A DNA stretch of 64,000 bases from Acanthochromis polyacanthus (GCF_021347895.1 NC_067113.1:37528194-37592193), one strand, 5' to 3'; shown: positions 31,900 to 44,891, counted from the first letter of the stretch. Notes: generated by a model from the sequence alone, not told the origin. Numbers and translations: made by a program.

Positions 31900-34628
31900 T
31901 CAATTGCCTCCATCTAACCCTGTCTGCTGCATCCTCTTCTCTCACACCAACTACCTTCATGTCCTCTTTAACCACATCCATAAACCTCCTCTTTGGTCTT
32001 CCTCTAGGCCTCCTGCCTGGCAGTGGGAAACTCAGCATCCTTCTACCAATATATCAGCCCGATCTCACGAGGATTCGTGAAACTGTTACGTAAATTTTTG
32101 TTTCGGTTTCGTGCGCACCAACACAATTTCGTCATGTTTTTCGTGCCGCTCACCACGAAATGCGCACCAATGTATTTTAAACGGCGGACTTTTCGTGCCA
32201 CCCAGAACGTATTTCAAACGAATGTGTGTATTATATTTTTAATGTAAAACCATGGCGAATCCAACGCTATATTTTGCATGACATCGTCCCTAACCATAAC
32301 CCTAACCATAACCATAACCTAACCATAACCCGGTGGTACACTTACCAATTTGCATAGGAATTTAAAGAATGTCCGGCGGCCGGCGGCCGCAAACGCGATC
32401 ACACAAGCAGTATACGCCGATGGACAGCTTAGATCGTCATGAATCCGCTGGTATAAACCACTTTCAGCTGTGATTACCACAGCGGGTTTCGTTGTGAGCA
32501 ACACGAAAAACATTTCGTGGTGAGCGGCACGAAAAACATGACGAAATCGTGTTGGTGCGCACGAAAAAGAAACAAAAAATTTACGTAACAGTTTCACGAA
32601 TCCCCGTGAGACCGTGTTGAATATATTCACTCTCTCTCCTCTGGACATGTCTGAACCATCTCAGTCTGGCCTCTCTGACTTTATCTCCAAAGCCTCTAAC
32701 ATGTGCTGTCCCTCTGATGTCCTCATTCCTGATCCTATCCATCCTGGTCACTCCCAAAGAGAACCTCAGCATCTTCAGTTCTGCTACCTCCAGCTCTGCC
32801 TCCTGTCTTTTCCTCAGGGACACTGTCTCCAGACCAAACAACATGGCTGGTCTCACCACAGTTTTGTAAACCTTTCCTTTCATTTTAGCTGAAACTCTTC
32901 TATCACACCTGACACTTTTCTTCACCTTCTTCACCTCTTTTCCACACTCTCCATCGCTCTGGATTGTTGACCCTAAGTACTTAAAATCCTCCACCTTCTT
33001 GATCTCTTCTCCCTGTAACCTCACTCTTCCACTTGGGTCCCTCTCATTCACACACAGATACTCCGTCTTGCTGCGGCTAACCTTCATTCCTCTCCTTTCC
33101 AGGACAAACCTCCACGCCTCTAGCTTCTCCTCCACCTGTTCCCTGCTCTCACTACAGATCACAATGTCATCTGCAAACATCATAGTCCATGGAGACTCCT
33201 GTCTAACCTCGTCTGTCATCCTGTCCATCACCATAGCAAACAAGAAGGGGCTCAGAGCTGATCCCTGATGTACTCCCACCTCCACCTTGAACTCCTCTGT
33301 TACACCTACAGCACACCTCACCACTGTCTTACAGTCCTCATACATGTCCTGCACCACTCTAACATACTTCTCTGCCACTCCAGACTTCCTCATACAAAAC
33401 CACAGTTCCTCTCTGGGCACCCTGTCAGAAGCTTTCTCCAGATCTACAAAGACACAATGCAGCTCCTTCTGACCTTCTCTGTACTTCTCTATCAACATTC
33501 TCAAAGCAAATATTGCATCTGTTGTACTCTTTCTTGGCATGAAACCATACTGCTGCTCACAGATGTTCACCTCTGCCCTTAGTCTAGCTTCAACTACTCT
33601 TTCCCATAGCTTCATCGTGTGGCTCATCAGCTTTATTCCTCTGTAGTTGCCACAACTCTGCACATCTCCCTTGTTCTTAAAGATGGGCACCAGCACACTT
33701 CTCCTCCATTCCTCGGGCATCTTCTCACTATCTAAGATCCTGTTGAACAACCCAGTCAGAAACTCTACTGCTACCTCTCCGAGACACTTCCATACCTCCA
33801 CAGGTATATCATCAGGACCAAGTGCCTTTCCACTCTTCATCCTCTTCAATGCCCTCCTCACTTCATCCTTACTAATCTTTGCTACTTCCTGGTCCACAAC
33901 ACTCACCTCTTCTGCTCTTCATTCTCTCTCATTTTCCTCATTCATCAACTCTTCAAAGTACTTTTTCCATCTTCCCATCACACTATTGGCACCTGTCAAC
34001 ACACTTCCATCCTTATCCTTTATCACCCTAACCTGCTGCACGTCCTTCCCATCTCTGTCTCTCTGCCTTGCCAACCTGTACAGATCAGTCTCTCCCTCCT
34101 TACTGTCCAACCTAGCATACAAGTCATCGTAAGCCCCTTGTTTGGCCTTTGCCACCTCTACTTTCACCTTACGCTGCATCTCCCTGTACTCCTGTCTACT
34201 CTCTTCAGTTCTCTCAGTGTCCCACTTCTTCTGAGCTAACCTCTTTCTCTGGATCCACTCCTGCACCTCCTCATTCCACCACCAAGTCTCCTTATCTCCT
34301 TTCCTTCCAGATGACACACCAAGTACTCTCTGACCCGTCTCTCTGATCACATTTGCTGTAGTTGTCCAGTCATCTGGAAGCACCTCCTGACCATCCAAAG
34401 CTTGCCTCAACTCTTTCCTGAAAGTCATACAACACTCTTCCTTTTTCAGCTTCCACCATCTGGTCCTCTGCTCTGCCTTTGCCCTCTTCTCTTCTTCACC
34501 ACCATCCTATGCTGTCTGGCTACACTCTCACCTACCACTACTTTGCAGTCACTGATCTCCTTCAGATTACACCGTCTACACAAGATGTAGTCTACCTGTG
34601 TGCTTCTATCTCCACTCTTATAGGTCAT
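31900..34628 (-). pseudogene. RTE reverse transcriptase/endonuclease pseudogene
   Basis: Read on the minus strand: the end of the AP-endonuclease domain (STQVDYILCRR near 34600), a frameshift near 34490, the linker (ETWWWNEEVQEWIQRKR), then reverse transcriptase with KSGKALGPDDIPVEVWK, NYRGIKLMSHTMKLWE, CEQQYGFMPRKSTTDAIF, FVDLEKASDRVP and the catalytic FADD (33166-33177). Thumb and C-terminal motifs SRSKTEYLCVN, DFKYLGSTIQ and LRWFRHVQRRESEYI follow, and GRRMLS continues beyond the MITE. Damage: an in-frame TGA at 33919-33921, an in-frame deletion of about 16 residues after GKEVKK, the frameshift, and the MITE. The Tyr usual in the EKAYDRVP motif is Ser here. Confidence 0.9.
32055..32619. 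mobile_element. 565-bp MITE with long TIRs, 7-bp duplication
   Basis: Inverted repeats of about 107 bp. The left arm (32055-32162) contains CTCACGAGGATTCGTGAAAC and TTTCGTGCGCACCAACAC; the right arm (32512-32619) is its near-exact complement. It is flanked by AATATAT at 32048-32054 and 32620-32626. Because it sits in an RTE reading frame (SEYI|GRRML), the pre-insertion sequence is known and the duplication is exactly 7 bp. A short CCCTAACCATAACC run lies at 32288-32335. It has no coding capacity. The superfamily is unclear: 7 bp is unusual (hAT and P give 8, Mutator 9, Dada 6-7). Confidence 0.9.
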
Positions 34629-34847
34629 CCTACAATTTTCTAGCCATTGATTTAAATAAAAAAAGACATTTAAATCATTGAAAACTATAATGAGTTTCTT
34701 ATTGAAATGCTGTGATACAAAGAACTCAAAGGAATGTCTTTATCCACACATTTTAACTGAGAAATTTAAATTAAAGCAGAGCATTTAACACAAATTTTTG
34801 TCATTGTCCTTCTGGTAGATTGGAACACATTCATCTTTTATGTAATA

Positions 34848-36482
<1,635 letters not shown>

Positions 36483-36582
36483 TACATCTTTAGTGTGACA
36501 TAGAGCAAGGGAAAATGTGTCCTTACAAAGTTTAACATCCTTACCACCTCTGTGGTTGGGCTTTGACCTTTAGATGGAAATA

Positions 36583-37633
36583 TTAAGGGTTACCAGAAGG
36601 GTTATTAATGTAAGACACCCAATAAGATGGCAACTTTCCATTGTGGTTCTGCAGGTGATCAAGACTTTCTCCAAAGTGGTCAACTAAATGCGGATATGAT
36701 GGATTGTTCAATGTTTCTTGGAGTGTTTGCTGTTTCACATTCTCACACAGCTCTTCCATAGACAATGAAATGTTGTCTAGATGGACTTTCTTGTTGCTTC
36801 CAGCGTTCTGATTCCAAGAAAGAAAGCCTTTCCATACAAGGCAGAACAAAGCGTCATACAGCAGTTTGTGTAGTTGGATGGCCTTGTTGGAGTTTGTCCT
36901 CCATAACACTATCAATCGATCCTTCAGCAATCATGCCTGCTTCAATACACAAGTCTTGTAGACCTGCATCTTGGAATCGTTTGCCAATTAGTCCCAGCAG
37001 CGTTCATATGGTGTGGAAGGTTCCCATCCTTGGAATGATATTTGGAAACCTCTCTTTGTGTTTCCACAAAATGTCCGTGGCTTTTGCGTAGAAGGCTTGG
37101 TCAAAAGCTACCACTATATGTGGCAGTTGCAGCATGTTCCTAATCTTCAGACTTTGTGTCAGAATCTCCTGAACTGTTGATAAGTCAGTGGCACTGATTG
37201 TTGGAAGATATCCTAGAGTGTCATGGATAACTTCTTCCTCATCTCTTGTCTGAATATTGCAGCTAGTCCATCCATCTACAGTTTGTCTGGAGGAACAATG
37301 CATGTGAGCTACCAACCAGAGCAGGTTGTTTTGCTTGAGCATCTCTCAGTACTTTCTCACACTCTAAGTCAACATGTGGCCTTGGGGCGGGACCAGTGTG
37401 TTCTCCTCCACAGTAAACTGGAGTAAACACCTCTCCTGGTTCAATAGTCCTCTCTTGTCTTTTTGGATGACATTTGTGGGTTTGGGCTCAGGCATTGAGC
37501 CATACACCTTTGGTTGTACAATTATCCCATTTGCCATGTGTGATGTTCCAGCCCCAGATAGTGTCTCTTCATTGTGATCAATGTTGTCCCATGCCGCTGT
37601 TGTTAGAACATGAAGCTGGATGTTCAGTGGCAA
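36583..37633 (-). pseudogene. Decayed ORF of the 7.9-kb element, unknown family
   Basis: On the minus strand fragments in shifting frames join into one protein of about 350 residues. The order is AAWDNIDHNEETLSGAGTSH (near 37580), NNLLWLVAHMHCSSRQTVDG (near 37330), LGYLPTISATDLSTVQEIL, LPHIVVAFDQAFYAKATDI (near 37100), RMGTFHTI, a stop, then LIGKRFQDAGLQDLCIEAGM and AEGSIDSVME. The final part (36930-36583) gives KAIQLHKLLYDALFCLVWKG. DNID and VVAFDQ carry Asp residues set like catalytic acids, but that is inference. I recall similar proteins as multicopy in fish and cnidarian genomes but cannot name the family. Several stops and shifts make it inactive. Confidence 0.6.
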
Positions 37634-37643
37634 TGGAACAGTT

Positions 37644-38206
37644 TTAGCTGAAGTGTTCAGTCAATTTGATGATTTTCCAGAGGTTTTCAGTTGGATTTAG
37701 GTCTGGTGATTGAGCAGGTCGAGGCATGGTTCCAATGTTCTGGTTCTCCATCCAGGCTTTTCCTGACCTTGCCGTGTGGTAAGGAGCATTGTCTTGTTGG
37801 AAAATCCAGTCATTGGAGACAGGAAAGAGTTTTCCAGCTGATGGAAGAAGACTGTTTTCAAGAGTAGTCCCAAACATAACCTGGTTCTTTGGCCCTGTTC
37901 CACCCAGACTGAAACAACCCCAGATGGTCACTGATCCACCCCCACATTTTACTGTAGGGGCAGACAGTCTGGTTTGTAGCTTCTCCAGGCTTCCTCCTAA
38001 CCAGTAAGTTGGCTGAAATGTTTTTTCTTGGTGTAATGAACGGCTGTCTTGGAGATGTTCAGTTTTTTCACTACCTGTCTCTCATTCATACCAATTTCCA
38101 GCAGTGTCAAGGTGGCTGCCATTGTGGCTTCACATAATTCTTCTGTTTTAGGAGTTATATGAGAGCTGACAACTTCTGAGTTGCGCTGAATGTCAGCAGG
38201 AAACAA
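37644..38206 (-). pseudogene. Tc1-like transposase remnant
   Basis: The minus strand from 38206 gives an N-terminal helix-turn-helix segment (ATMAATLTLLEIGMNERQVV, then KKLNISKTAVHY). After a deletion the catalytic part follows (GGGSVTIWGCFSLGG; WIFQQDNAPYHTARSGKAW with the second Asp; SPDLNPTENLW with the Glu). The DNA between the hook and GGGSV, including the first catalytic Asp, is missing. No matching inverted ends were found. It lies directly upstream of the unknown ORF on the same strand. Confidence 0.85.
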
Positions 38207-39555
38207 CTCTAGGCCTTTGCATGTGCAGTGCTGCTGATGACATGAAATGTCCTCTTATATACCCTGGAATACAATGAAGCTGAAGCATGTCAGATAGGAC
38301 ACAACGTATTATGGAATCATCTGCAATTTTTTGTCGTGTTCATTGTATTCTTCAAGTAATATACGTTTAATGGTACCAGGCATTAAAATGAAGAAGAAAC
38401 TGAAGAAAACAAGGGTGGTCTGATCATTTGTTCCATGACTTTATATGTACAGTATAGACACTGTATATATATGGTACAATTGATGAATTTACTCATGACC
38501 TGTAATGGGGCTTTCTGCGTAAATAAGCAGCACCCATTAAGACCCAGTGTTGCATTTTTGAACCATTGAAAGAAATCCCTAAAAATTACATGTATTATAC
38601 TTTTTTTTTTAATTATTTGAGTTGTCTATCACTAAGCATCTTTAGGATGAAGAAAAAATCCAAAAGTCCAAATACTGACTGACTTGGAAAATTGTTGAAA
38701 TTGTTCCGAAAGAGGGAGCTGGGGGGGGGGGGGGGGGGGGGGTCAGTGGAAGACATGCTGTTTGAACTTGGAATGTGATATATCTTACAGTATTAATAGT
38801 TTCCTGCCAATAATGTTGCGGTTTTGCACTTCATAGTGTGGGGTGCTGGGATATGTAGTGTTTGTCTACATTCAGGAAGAAATAGGTCCAGCCAGACAGC
38901 CTTTAAAAAAAATGTTGCAGTTTTCCAACTGTGGGCCTCAGAGGGTTAAAAGATATGAGCAAAACCATGGTTATGGTGAAAAATCACAAATAAATGACAA
39001 AGCTGCCAGCGTGGAAAAGCTGTCCCATCTTAATGTACTTATATTATCCCAATGTACATTTTAGTACCACTTAGGTTTGGTCACCTGAGATGGTACCAGT
39101 ATCTGTCTGGTCTATTTGTAATGTTAACACCTAGGAAAGCACACAGTGTGCCCACAGTCATAGCAACAGTATATACTCAGCCAGTTCATGCGTTAGGGAA
39201 AACAGCTTATTACAGGCGTGTGAAAGCAATGAAAATATTAGAATTATGTAGATTTTTAAAATTTAGATGGCATCAAGTTCTGTTTTGAACACAAAGGACA
39301 ATTCCAAACTGTACTCTGGAGCATTTCTGGAGATGTTTAAGACATTCTTCCCAAACTGAAGCAAGGGATAGGCTGGTAAATGGCTAGCCCTTTTGTTCTA
39401 ATGGGACACAGTCTGCGAAAACTTGCAACTTGCGAAAAAATACAGAGAGGTCTATCATACCAAATTGATATATGCATGGGTAGCACAATAAGATGGTATA
39501 GGTGACAATTTGCCCCCCTGAGTGGTACCGACCAACCTATCTGGCACATGGACTA
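38207..39555. other. Right interior of the 7.9-kb element
   Basis: AT-rich, non-coding, with short TATATA runs (38450-38475). It ends in the right inverted repeat of the large element (about 39480-39555). A run of 22 G lies at 38721-38742. Confidence 0.5.
38721..38742 (+). repeat. Poly-G run of 22
   Basis: Uninterrupted run of 22 guanines after GAGGGAGCT. It can form a G-quadruplex. The length may also be affected by sequencing slippage. Confidence 0.9.
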
Positions 39556-39646
39556 GTAGATGTTTTCCATCTCCATGTCTCCTCTGCTCATCAGTAGAAG
39601 ATGTTTCACCATGATGGATGGATCTCCAACAACCTCATCCTCTATT
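39556..39646 (-). repeat. Composite dispersed repeat, copy B middle piece
   Basis: Starts with the second GTA and continues GATGTTTTCCATCTCCATG, CTGCTCATCAGTAGAAGATG and CCATGATGGATGGATCTCCA, the continuation expected from copies A and D. It ends with TCTATT (39641-39646), the target duplication of the Rex1-like LINE. Confidence 0.75.
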
Positions 39647-39772
39647 CGATAGATCGATAGATCGATTAAACCTTTATTAATCCCACAGCGGGGAAATTTA
39701 CATTGTACAGCAGCAAATAGGACATTGAATAAAAGAGAGATTGCAGCACACAAAGCACACAGCGCATATGTA

Positions 39773-40802
39773 CACTGCTCAAAAAAAATTAAGGGAACAC
39801 TTTGAAAATCCGTCATATTTCAATGTGGGGGAAAAACAAACTGGATATTTACATTGATATGGACTGGATAATGTGTTAGGAATGAAAAGTGCCACATTGT
39901 TTGATGGGAATGAAAATGATCAACCCCCCAGGAGGGCTAAATTCAAGACACCCCAAAATCAAAGTGAAAAACTGATGTGGCAGGCTGGTCCATCTTTCTG
40001 AAATTCCTTGGCAGCAACTCACAATGGTATTCAGTAGTTTGTATGGCCTCCATGTGCTTGTATGCAGACTGACGATGTCGGGACAAGCTCTGAATGAGAC
40101 GATGGATGGTGTCCTGGGGTATCTCCTCCCAGAACTGGACCAGGGCATCGCTGAGCTCCTGGACAGTCTGAGGAGCAACCTGATGGTGTCTGATGGAACA
40201 AAACATGTTTGATCAGAGACATTCACACCAGTGGTCTGCTGGAGCTCATTTTGTAGAGCTATTGCAGTGCTCATCCTGGTCCTCCTTGCACAAAGGAGCA
40301 GATACCTGTCCTGCTGATGGGTTGAGAACCTTCTACAGTCCTGTCCAGCTCTCCCAGACTAACTGCCTGTCTCCTGGAATCTCCTCCATGTTGTTGAGAA
40401 TGTGCTGGGAGACACAGCAAACCTTCTGACAATGGCACGCATTGATGTTTCATCCTGGAGGAGTTGGACTGTCTGTGGAACCTCTGTAGGGTCCAGGTAT
40501 CGCCTCATGCTACCAGAAGTGACTCTGACCCTAGCCAAATGCAAAATTAGTGAATAACAGTCAGAAAAGATTAGGAAGGAAAAAACATCAGTGGCCTTCA
40601 CCTGTAAACTCATTCCTGTTTTGGGGGTGTCTCATTGTTACCCCTCTAGTGCATCTGTTGTTAATTTCATGAACACCAAAGCAGCTGAAACTGACTAAAA
40701 ACCTCCTCAGTTACTTATTGACCAGATCAGTATCCCACATGTTTCACTGATTTGATGCTATACTTAGATTAAAAAGTGTTCCTTTAATTTTTTGGAGCAG
40801 TG
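39773..40802 (-). mobile_element. Tc1-derived element, internally deleted
   Basis: The left end CACTGCTCAAAAAAAATTAA and the right end, complementary to CACTGCTCCAAAAAATTAAA, are flanked by TA (39771-39772 and 40803-40804). Length is 1,030 bp against about 1.6 kb for full relatives. It inserted into the 3' region of the Rex1-like LINE. Confidence 0.92.
39940..40613 (-). pseudogene. Tc1-like transposase, catalytic core deleted
   Basis: The minus strand from 40613 gives the N-terminal DNA-binding region (PTEVPQTVQLLQDETSMRAI, VRRFAVSPSTFSTTWRRF). After a deletion the C-terminal tail is found: QELSDALVQFWEEIPQDTI, LIQSLSRHRQ and, in another frame, AHGGHTNY. The catalytic triad (D, D, E) is gone, so the copy is dead. 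Confidence 0.85.
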
Positions 40803-40805
40803 TAT

Positions 40806-41765
40806 ATAAATAAGAATATTTTCTTCAGAAGAAGAAAAGAAACGAAGCAGTATTTACAGCAAGACTTCTTGAAATTGCACAGCGTCATTATTTACATTTT
40901 TATTGCACAGTTTGTAAATGGGTGAACAGAAACTACTGGGAGCTTGATTGTAAAGTGTGACTGCAGCAGGAAGGAAGGACCTGCGGTATCTCTGCTTTAG
41001 ACACTGAGGGTGAAGCAGTCTGTCACTGAAGGAGCTGCCCACTGATCTTACTGTTTCCTGCAGGGGGGGAGGTGTCCTCCATGATAGACAACAGCTTTGT
41101 CATCATCCTCCTGTCTCCACCACCTCCACAGGATCAAGGGGGCAGCCCAGGACAGAACTGGCTTTCTTTACCAGTTTGTTTAGTCTCCTCCTGTCTGCAG
41201 CCGTGATGCTGCTGCTCCAGCAGACCACTCCATACATGATGGTTGATGCCACCACAGAGTCATAAAAGGTCTTCAGAAGTGCTCCCTGCACCCCGAAGGA
41301 CCTCAGTTTTCTGAGCAGTGGAGTCTGCTCTGACCTTTCTTGTAAAGTGCGCTGGTGTTAGTAGTCCAGTCCTGTTCCTTGTTTAAGTGAACACCCAGGT
41401 ACCTGCAGGAGTCCACAATCTCAATGTCTGTTCCCTGGATGTTCACTGGTGTAGGAGAAGTGTGTCTGTTCCTGCTAAAGTCCACCACCAGTTCCTTGGT
41501 TTTCACCGCATTGATCTGGAGGCTGTTCAGCAGGAACCAGTCCACAAAGTCCCGGTTAAGTTCTCTGTCCTCCTCCTCATCTCCGTCCGTGATGAGGCCG
41601 ACGACGGCAGAGTCGTCAGAGAACTTCTGAAGGTGGCAGTTTGTGGTGTGATGGGAGAAGTCTGCAATGTAGAGGATGAAAAGAAAGGGGGCAAGGACAG
41701 TCCCCTGTGGGGCCCCGTACTGCAGACCACACTGTCAGACACACAGTCCCCTGCCCTCACAAACT
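40806..41765 (-). pseudogene. Rex1-like reverse transcriptase pseudogene
   Basis: On the minus strand: a GAPQGTVLAPFLF-type segment near 41715, the catalytic FSDDSAVVGLITDGDE near 41620 (Ser replaces the Ala usual in FADD/YADD), then LLNSLQINAVKTKELVVDFS, YLGVHLNKEQDW, ALYKKGQSRLHC, TFYDSVVASTIMYGVVCWSS, RRLNKLVKKASSVLG and SFSDRLLHPQCLKQRYRRSF. Frameshifts separate the pieces (about 41527, 41303 and 41103) and some segments are deleted. The family assignment rests on the KTKELVVDF and ALYKKGQSRL motifs of CR1-group fish LINEs. Confidence 0.82.
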
Positions 41766-41769
41766 GTGG

Positions 41770-42110
41770 TCTATTTCTGGTCCATGTTGCATTTATTTAT
41801 TCGTCCACTAGCTCTGATTTTCCTCACGTGATAATTTCACAAGTTTAAATCACCTAAGACTCATTTAGAGTCGTTTTAGGAACTTTTTTTCCAATATTTT
41901 ACACAATTTTAAGTCAATTCAGGCAAATGTTGAATGTTTTTGTACGATTTCTAAAATAATTTTGGAACATTTGTGTTATTTTGGATCATATTGGACATTT
42001 TAAACATAGTTTGACAGGTGTAATTCATCTTAGACAAATGTGGAGTCATTTTGAAGACTTTTTCCAAACCTTTTCTTCATTTTGACACAGTTTAAGTATT
42101 TTGGGTGGAC
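41770..42110 (-). repeat. Composite dispersed repeat, copy B right piece
   Basis: Starts with the second TCTATT, then GTTGCATTTATTTATTCGTC and CACTAGCTCTGATTTTCCTC, matching copy A at 26925-26965. It continues into AATTTTGGAACATTTGTG-type degenerate words that also occur, inverted, in copies D and E. Confidence 0.7.
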
Positions 42111-43129
42111 ATTTTAGACAAACTGAAGTCGTATAAAGCTAAATGCTAGCTTTGAGCACACATGAGCCTTGGTTCCTTATGCAGCTTCAAATGCTGAACT
42201 AAGCTGGATATGGTTGCTCCATGAGAGATTTTTAGCCAAAGTTTTTCAGGTTTCTGTATTTATGATGCTCACACAGAGTCAGACGCTTCAGAGTTGGTGG
42301 AACTTTTGAAGCAGAGTCAGATTTCCTGCGTCTCCACTGCCCTGAAGGAGTTAATTTAGACGAATGTACAGGATAAATGAGAGGCAGCAGAGTTTGAAAC
42401 CCTGCTGCTCAGCTGTGTCATCAGTTTCTGCTAAAGCTCCTCTGCTCTCTGGGCTCAGCTCCGTTTCACCGTCGGACCGATCGCAGCACCTGGAACCGCT
42501 TCAAGGACTCCGGGTGGTTCTCCAAAACCAATAAACAAAGCCGTTCTTAGGCGAGCCGTCCAAGTGTTCATCAATCTGATAGGTTAAGGACATCTTAGCC
42601 CGCGGTCCACACCCAGATCATCTCTGCCGGGCTTCCTCTGGTTCCTCTGGACCTGCTCACAATCAGCATTTGGTCCAAACTGGCCCATTTAGGCGGCAGA
42701 GAGGCACAAAGCTCTGACATCACTCCTTATTTCCCAAACATGTTGGCAACCGCAGCGCTGGAAAATTAGATAAACCTTAATAAACAAATTGTCAAAGTCT
42801 CTGAGGAGCTCCGAGAAGGGAAATGCAGCCATGTGTTTCTACTGAGGTCCTATCAGAGCGCTATTAAAGGATTACAGTTCAGGTTCACGGTTAAATGAAC
42901 TTCCTTCTGATTCTGACACGTTTAGAAAAGCTGGGGTCACGAGTTCTGCTTCCAGAGCTCCACTACATCCACTGAAGGACTTCAGCACCAACAGAGTGCT
43001 AAAACAAAAATACCTTTTCTTGTTAAATAGCTTTATAAAAACTCTCTAAACTGTTAGATTACAGTCTCACCCCAGTTTAAAACCTCCTACAATGTCCTGT
43101 TTAACAGAGAACTGAGGAGCAGGCTGTTG
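42111..43129. other. Non-coding region
   Basis: Unique, moderately GC-rich sequence around 42420-42900. No arrays or transposon ends, and no supported exon. Confidence 0.4.
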
Positions 43130-43711
43130 GAGATTCATCCAGCATGGAGAAACATCTTCTACTGATGATGACCAGAGAGACTTAAACATGGAGATATTCA
43201 GACTGAAAGGGACTCAAACGATCCAAAATGCTAGAAAACGTTGTCAAAAATAAACACATATTTGAAAAAAGTCATCAAAATGACTCAACATTTGTCATAC
43301 ACGACTTAAACTTGTCAAAAACCATTTTATAAAATGTCTGAAATTACTCAAAATGTCTCCATCCAGCATGAAGAAACATCTACAGATGATGAGCAGAGTA
43401 GAGATAGAAAAACATCTACAGGATGAGGAGATAAAACCACCACAAAGAGACAAAAAAAGCAAAAAATACCAGATAAAATAAATGTGGCATGGCTCAAAAG
43501 CAGTGAACAGAGGAGCAGAGTGAGTCCAAGTTTTTACAGGTCGTGAACATGAAGTTCATTTTCAAAAAGACACGAAACAACATGGAAAACAACTAAAACA
43601 GGAAGCAAAACTACAGAAACAAGACAAAACACAACAGAAACAAGACAAAACACGACAAAAACAAGACAAAACACGACAAAAACAAGACACAACACGACAA
43701 AAACAAGACAA
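43130..43711 (+). repeat. Composite dispersed repeat, copy D, with array start
   Basis: In the orientation opposite to copy A: CATCCAGCATGGAGAAACAT (43138), degenerate AAAATGACTCAACATTTGTC words, CATCCAGCATGAAGAAACAT (43363), then ACATCTACAGGATGAGGAGA uninterrupted (about 43412-43431). This is the empty site for the 7.9-kb element. The ACGACAAAAACAAGACAAAAC array begins near 43570. Confidence 0.72.
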
Positions 43712-44185
43712 CCCAGATAGCAAACTATGGGTGAATCAATGTTGAATCTATGTTGAGACCTAACGTAGAAATTATACAGAAAGCGCAAGGTTGATAAAAT
43801 GTTGAGTCAACGTTTGCTTTTCAACCGTAAATCACACTTTACCCAGATAGCAAAAGATGTTAAATCAATGTTGAATTAGGGTTAAGAAGGTTGAATTGTG
43901 GTTACGGTTGAAGACTGATGGTTGGATCAACGTTGATTCAACAACATTTTGTCAACATTGAAGTTTGTGTTTAAAAGATACCATTGAATCTACGTTGTAT
44001 TTTGGTTTAATTAAAATGTTTGACAGGTCAATGTTTAATTAATGTTGAATCTATGTTTGCAAACATGTGATCGATGTAAGCAAGCGTTGACTCAACATTT
44101 TATCAACCTTGCACTTTCTGTATAATTTCTACGTTAGGTCTCAACATAGATTCAACATTGATTTACCTATAGTTTGCTATCTGGG
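43712..44185. mobile_element. MITE with about 100-bp TIRs, inside the array
   Basis: The left end CCCAGATAGCAAACTATGGG and the right end ATAGTTTGCTATCTGGG are inverted. Complementarity continues for about 100 bp (ATGTTGAGACCTAACGTAGA on the left has its exact complement at 44132-44151). The flanks ACAA and ATAA could be a 4-bp duplication with one change. Identical array units lie on both sides, so it inserted into a pre-existing array. A second CCCAGATAGCAAAAGATGTT at 43842 suggests an older internal end. It is non-coding and the family is unknown. Confidence 0.85.
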
Positions 44186-44891
44186 ATAACACGACAAAAA
44201 CAAGACAAAACACGACAAAAACAAGACAAAACACGACAAAAACAAGACACAAAATACGACAAAAACAAGACAAAACACGACAAAAACAAGACACAAAACA
44301 CGACAAAAACAAGACAAAACACGACAAAAACAAGACACAAAACACGACAAAAACAAGACAAAACACGACAAAAACAAGACAAAACACGACAAAAACAAGA
44401 CACAAAACACGACAAAAACAAGACACAAAACACGACAAAAACAAGACAAAACACGACAAAAACAAGACAAAACACGACAAAAACAAGACAAAACACGACA
44501 AAAACGAGACACAAAATACGACAAAAACAAGACAAAACACGACAAAAACAAGACACAAAACACGACAAAAACAAGGCAAAACACGACAAAAACAAGACAT
44601 GAAACACGACAAAAACAAGACAAAACACGACAAAAACAAGACACAAAACACAACAAAAACAAGACAAAACACGACAAAAACAAGACACAAAACACGACAA
44701 AAACAAGACAAAACACGACAAAAACAAGACAAAACACGACAAAAACAAGACACAAAACACGACAAAAACAAGGCAAAACACGACAAAAACAAGACACAAA
44801 ACACGACAAAAACAAAACAAAACAGGACAAAAATGACACAAAACACGACAAAACACGACAAAAAGAATGCACAAAACAAGACACAAAACAC

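Larger units (their letters stand above)
31847..34632 (-). mobile_element. RTE-clade LINE, 5'-truncated
   Basis: A minus-strand LINE, interrupted by a 565-bp MITE at 32055-32619. It starts (its 5' side) at about 34632 inside the endonuclease domain. It ends at 31847-31900 with GGCTTTTCCCTTCAGGGGTC-type 3' sequence in the plus reading. Without the MITE it is about 2.2 kb of a roughly 3-kb element. It inserted into the 7.9-kb element. Confidence 0.9.
39647..41769 (-). mobile_element. Rex1/CR1-like LINE, 5'-truncated
   Basis: A minus-strand LINE flanked by TCTATT at 39641-39646 and 41770-41775, inside the composite repeat. The 3' tail is a GATCTATC-type repeat (39647-39665) after ATTAATAAAGG. 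The 5' end is truncated within reverse transcriptase. It is interrupted by a Tc1-derived element at 39773-40802. Confidence 0.83.

Noticed and set aside
32288..32335. CCCTAACC telomere-like run
   Set aside because: Short, irregular (CCATAACC) and inside a MITE; such runs are common within fish DNA transposons.
33268..34132. Ser/Leu/Thr-rich plus-strand frames
   Set aside because: Antisense shadows of the RTE reverse transcriptase on the minus strand.
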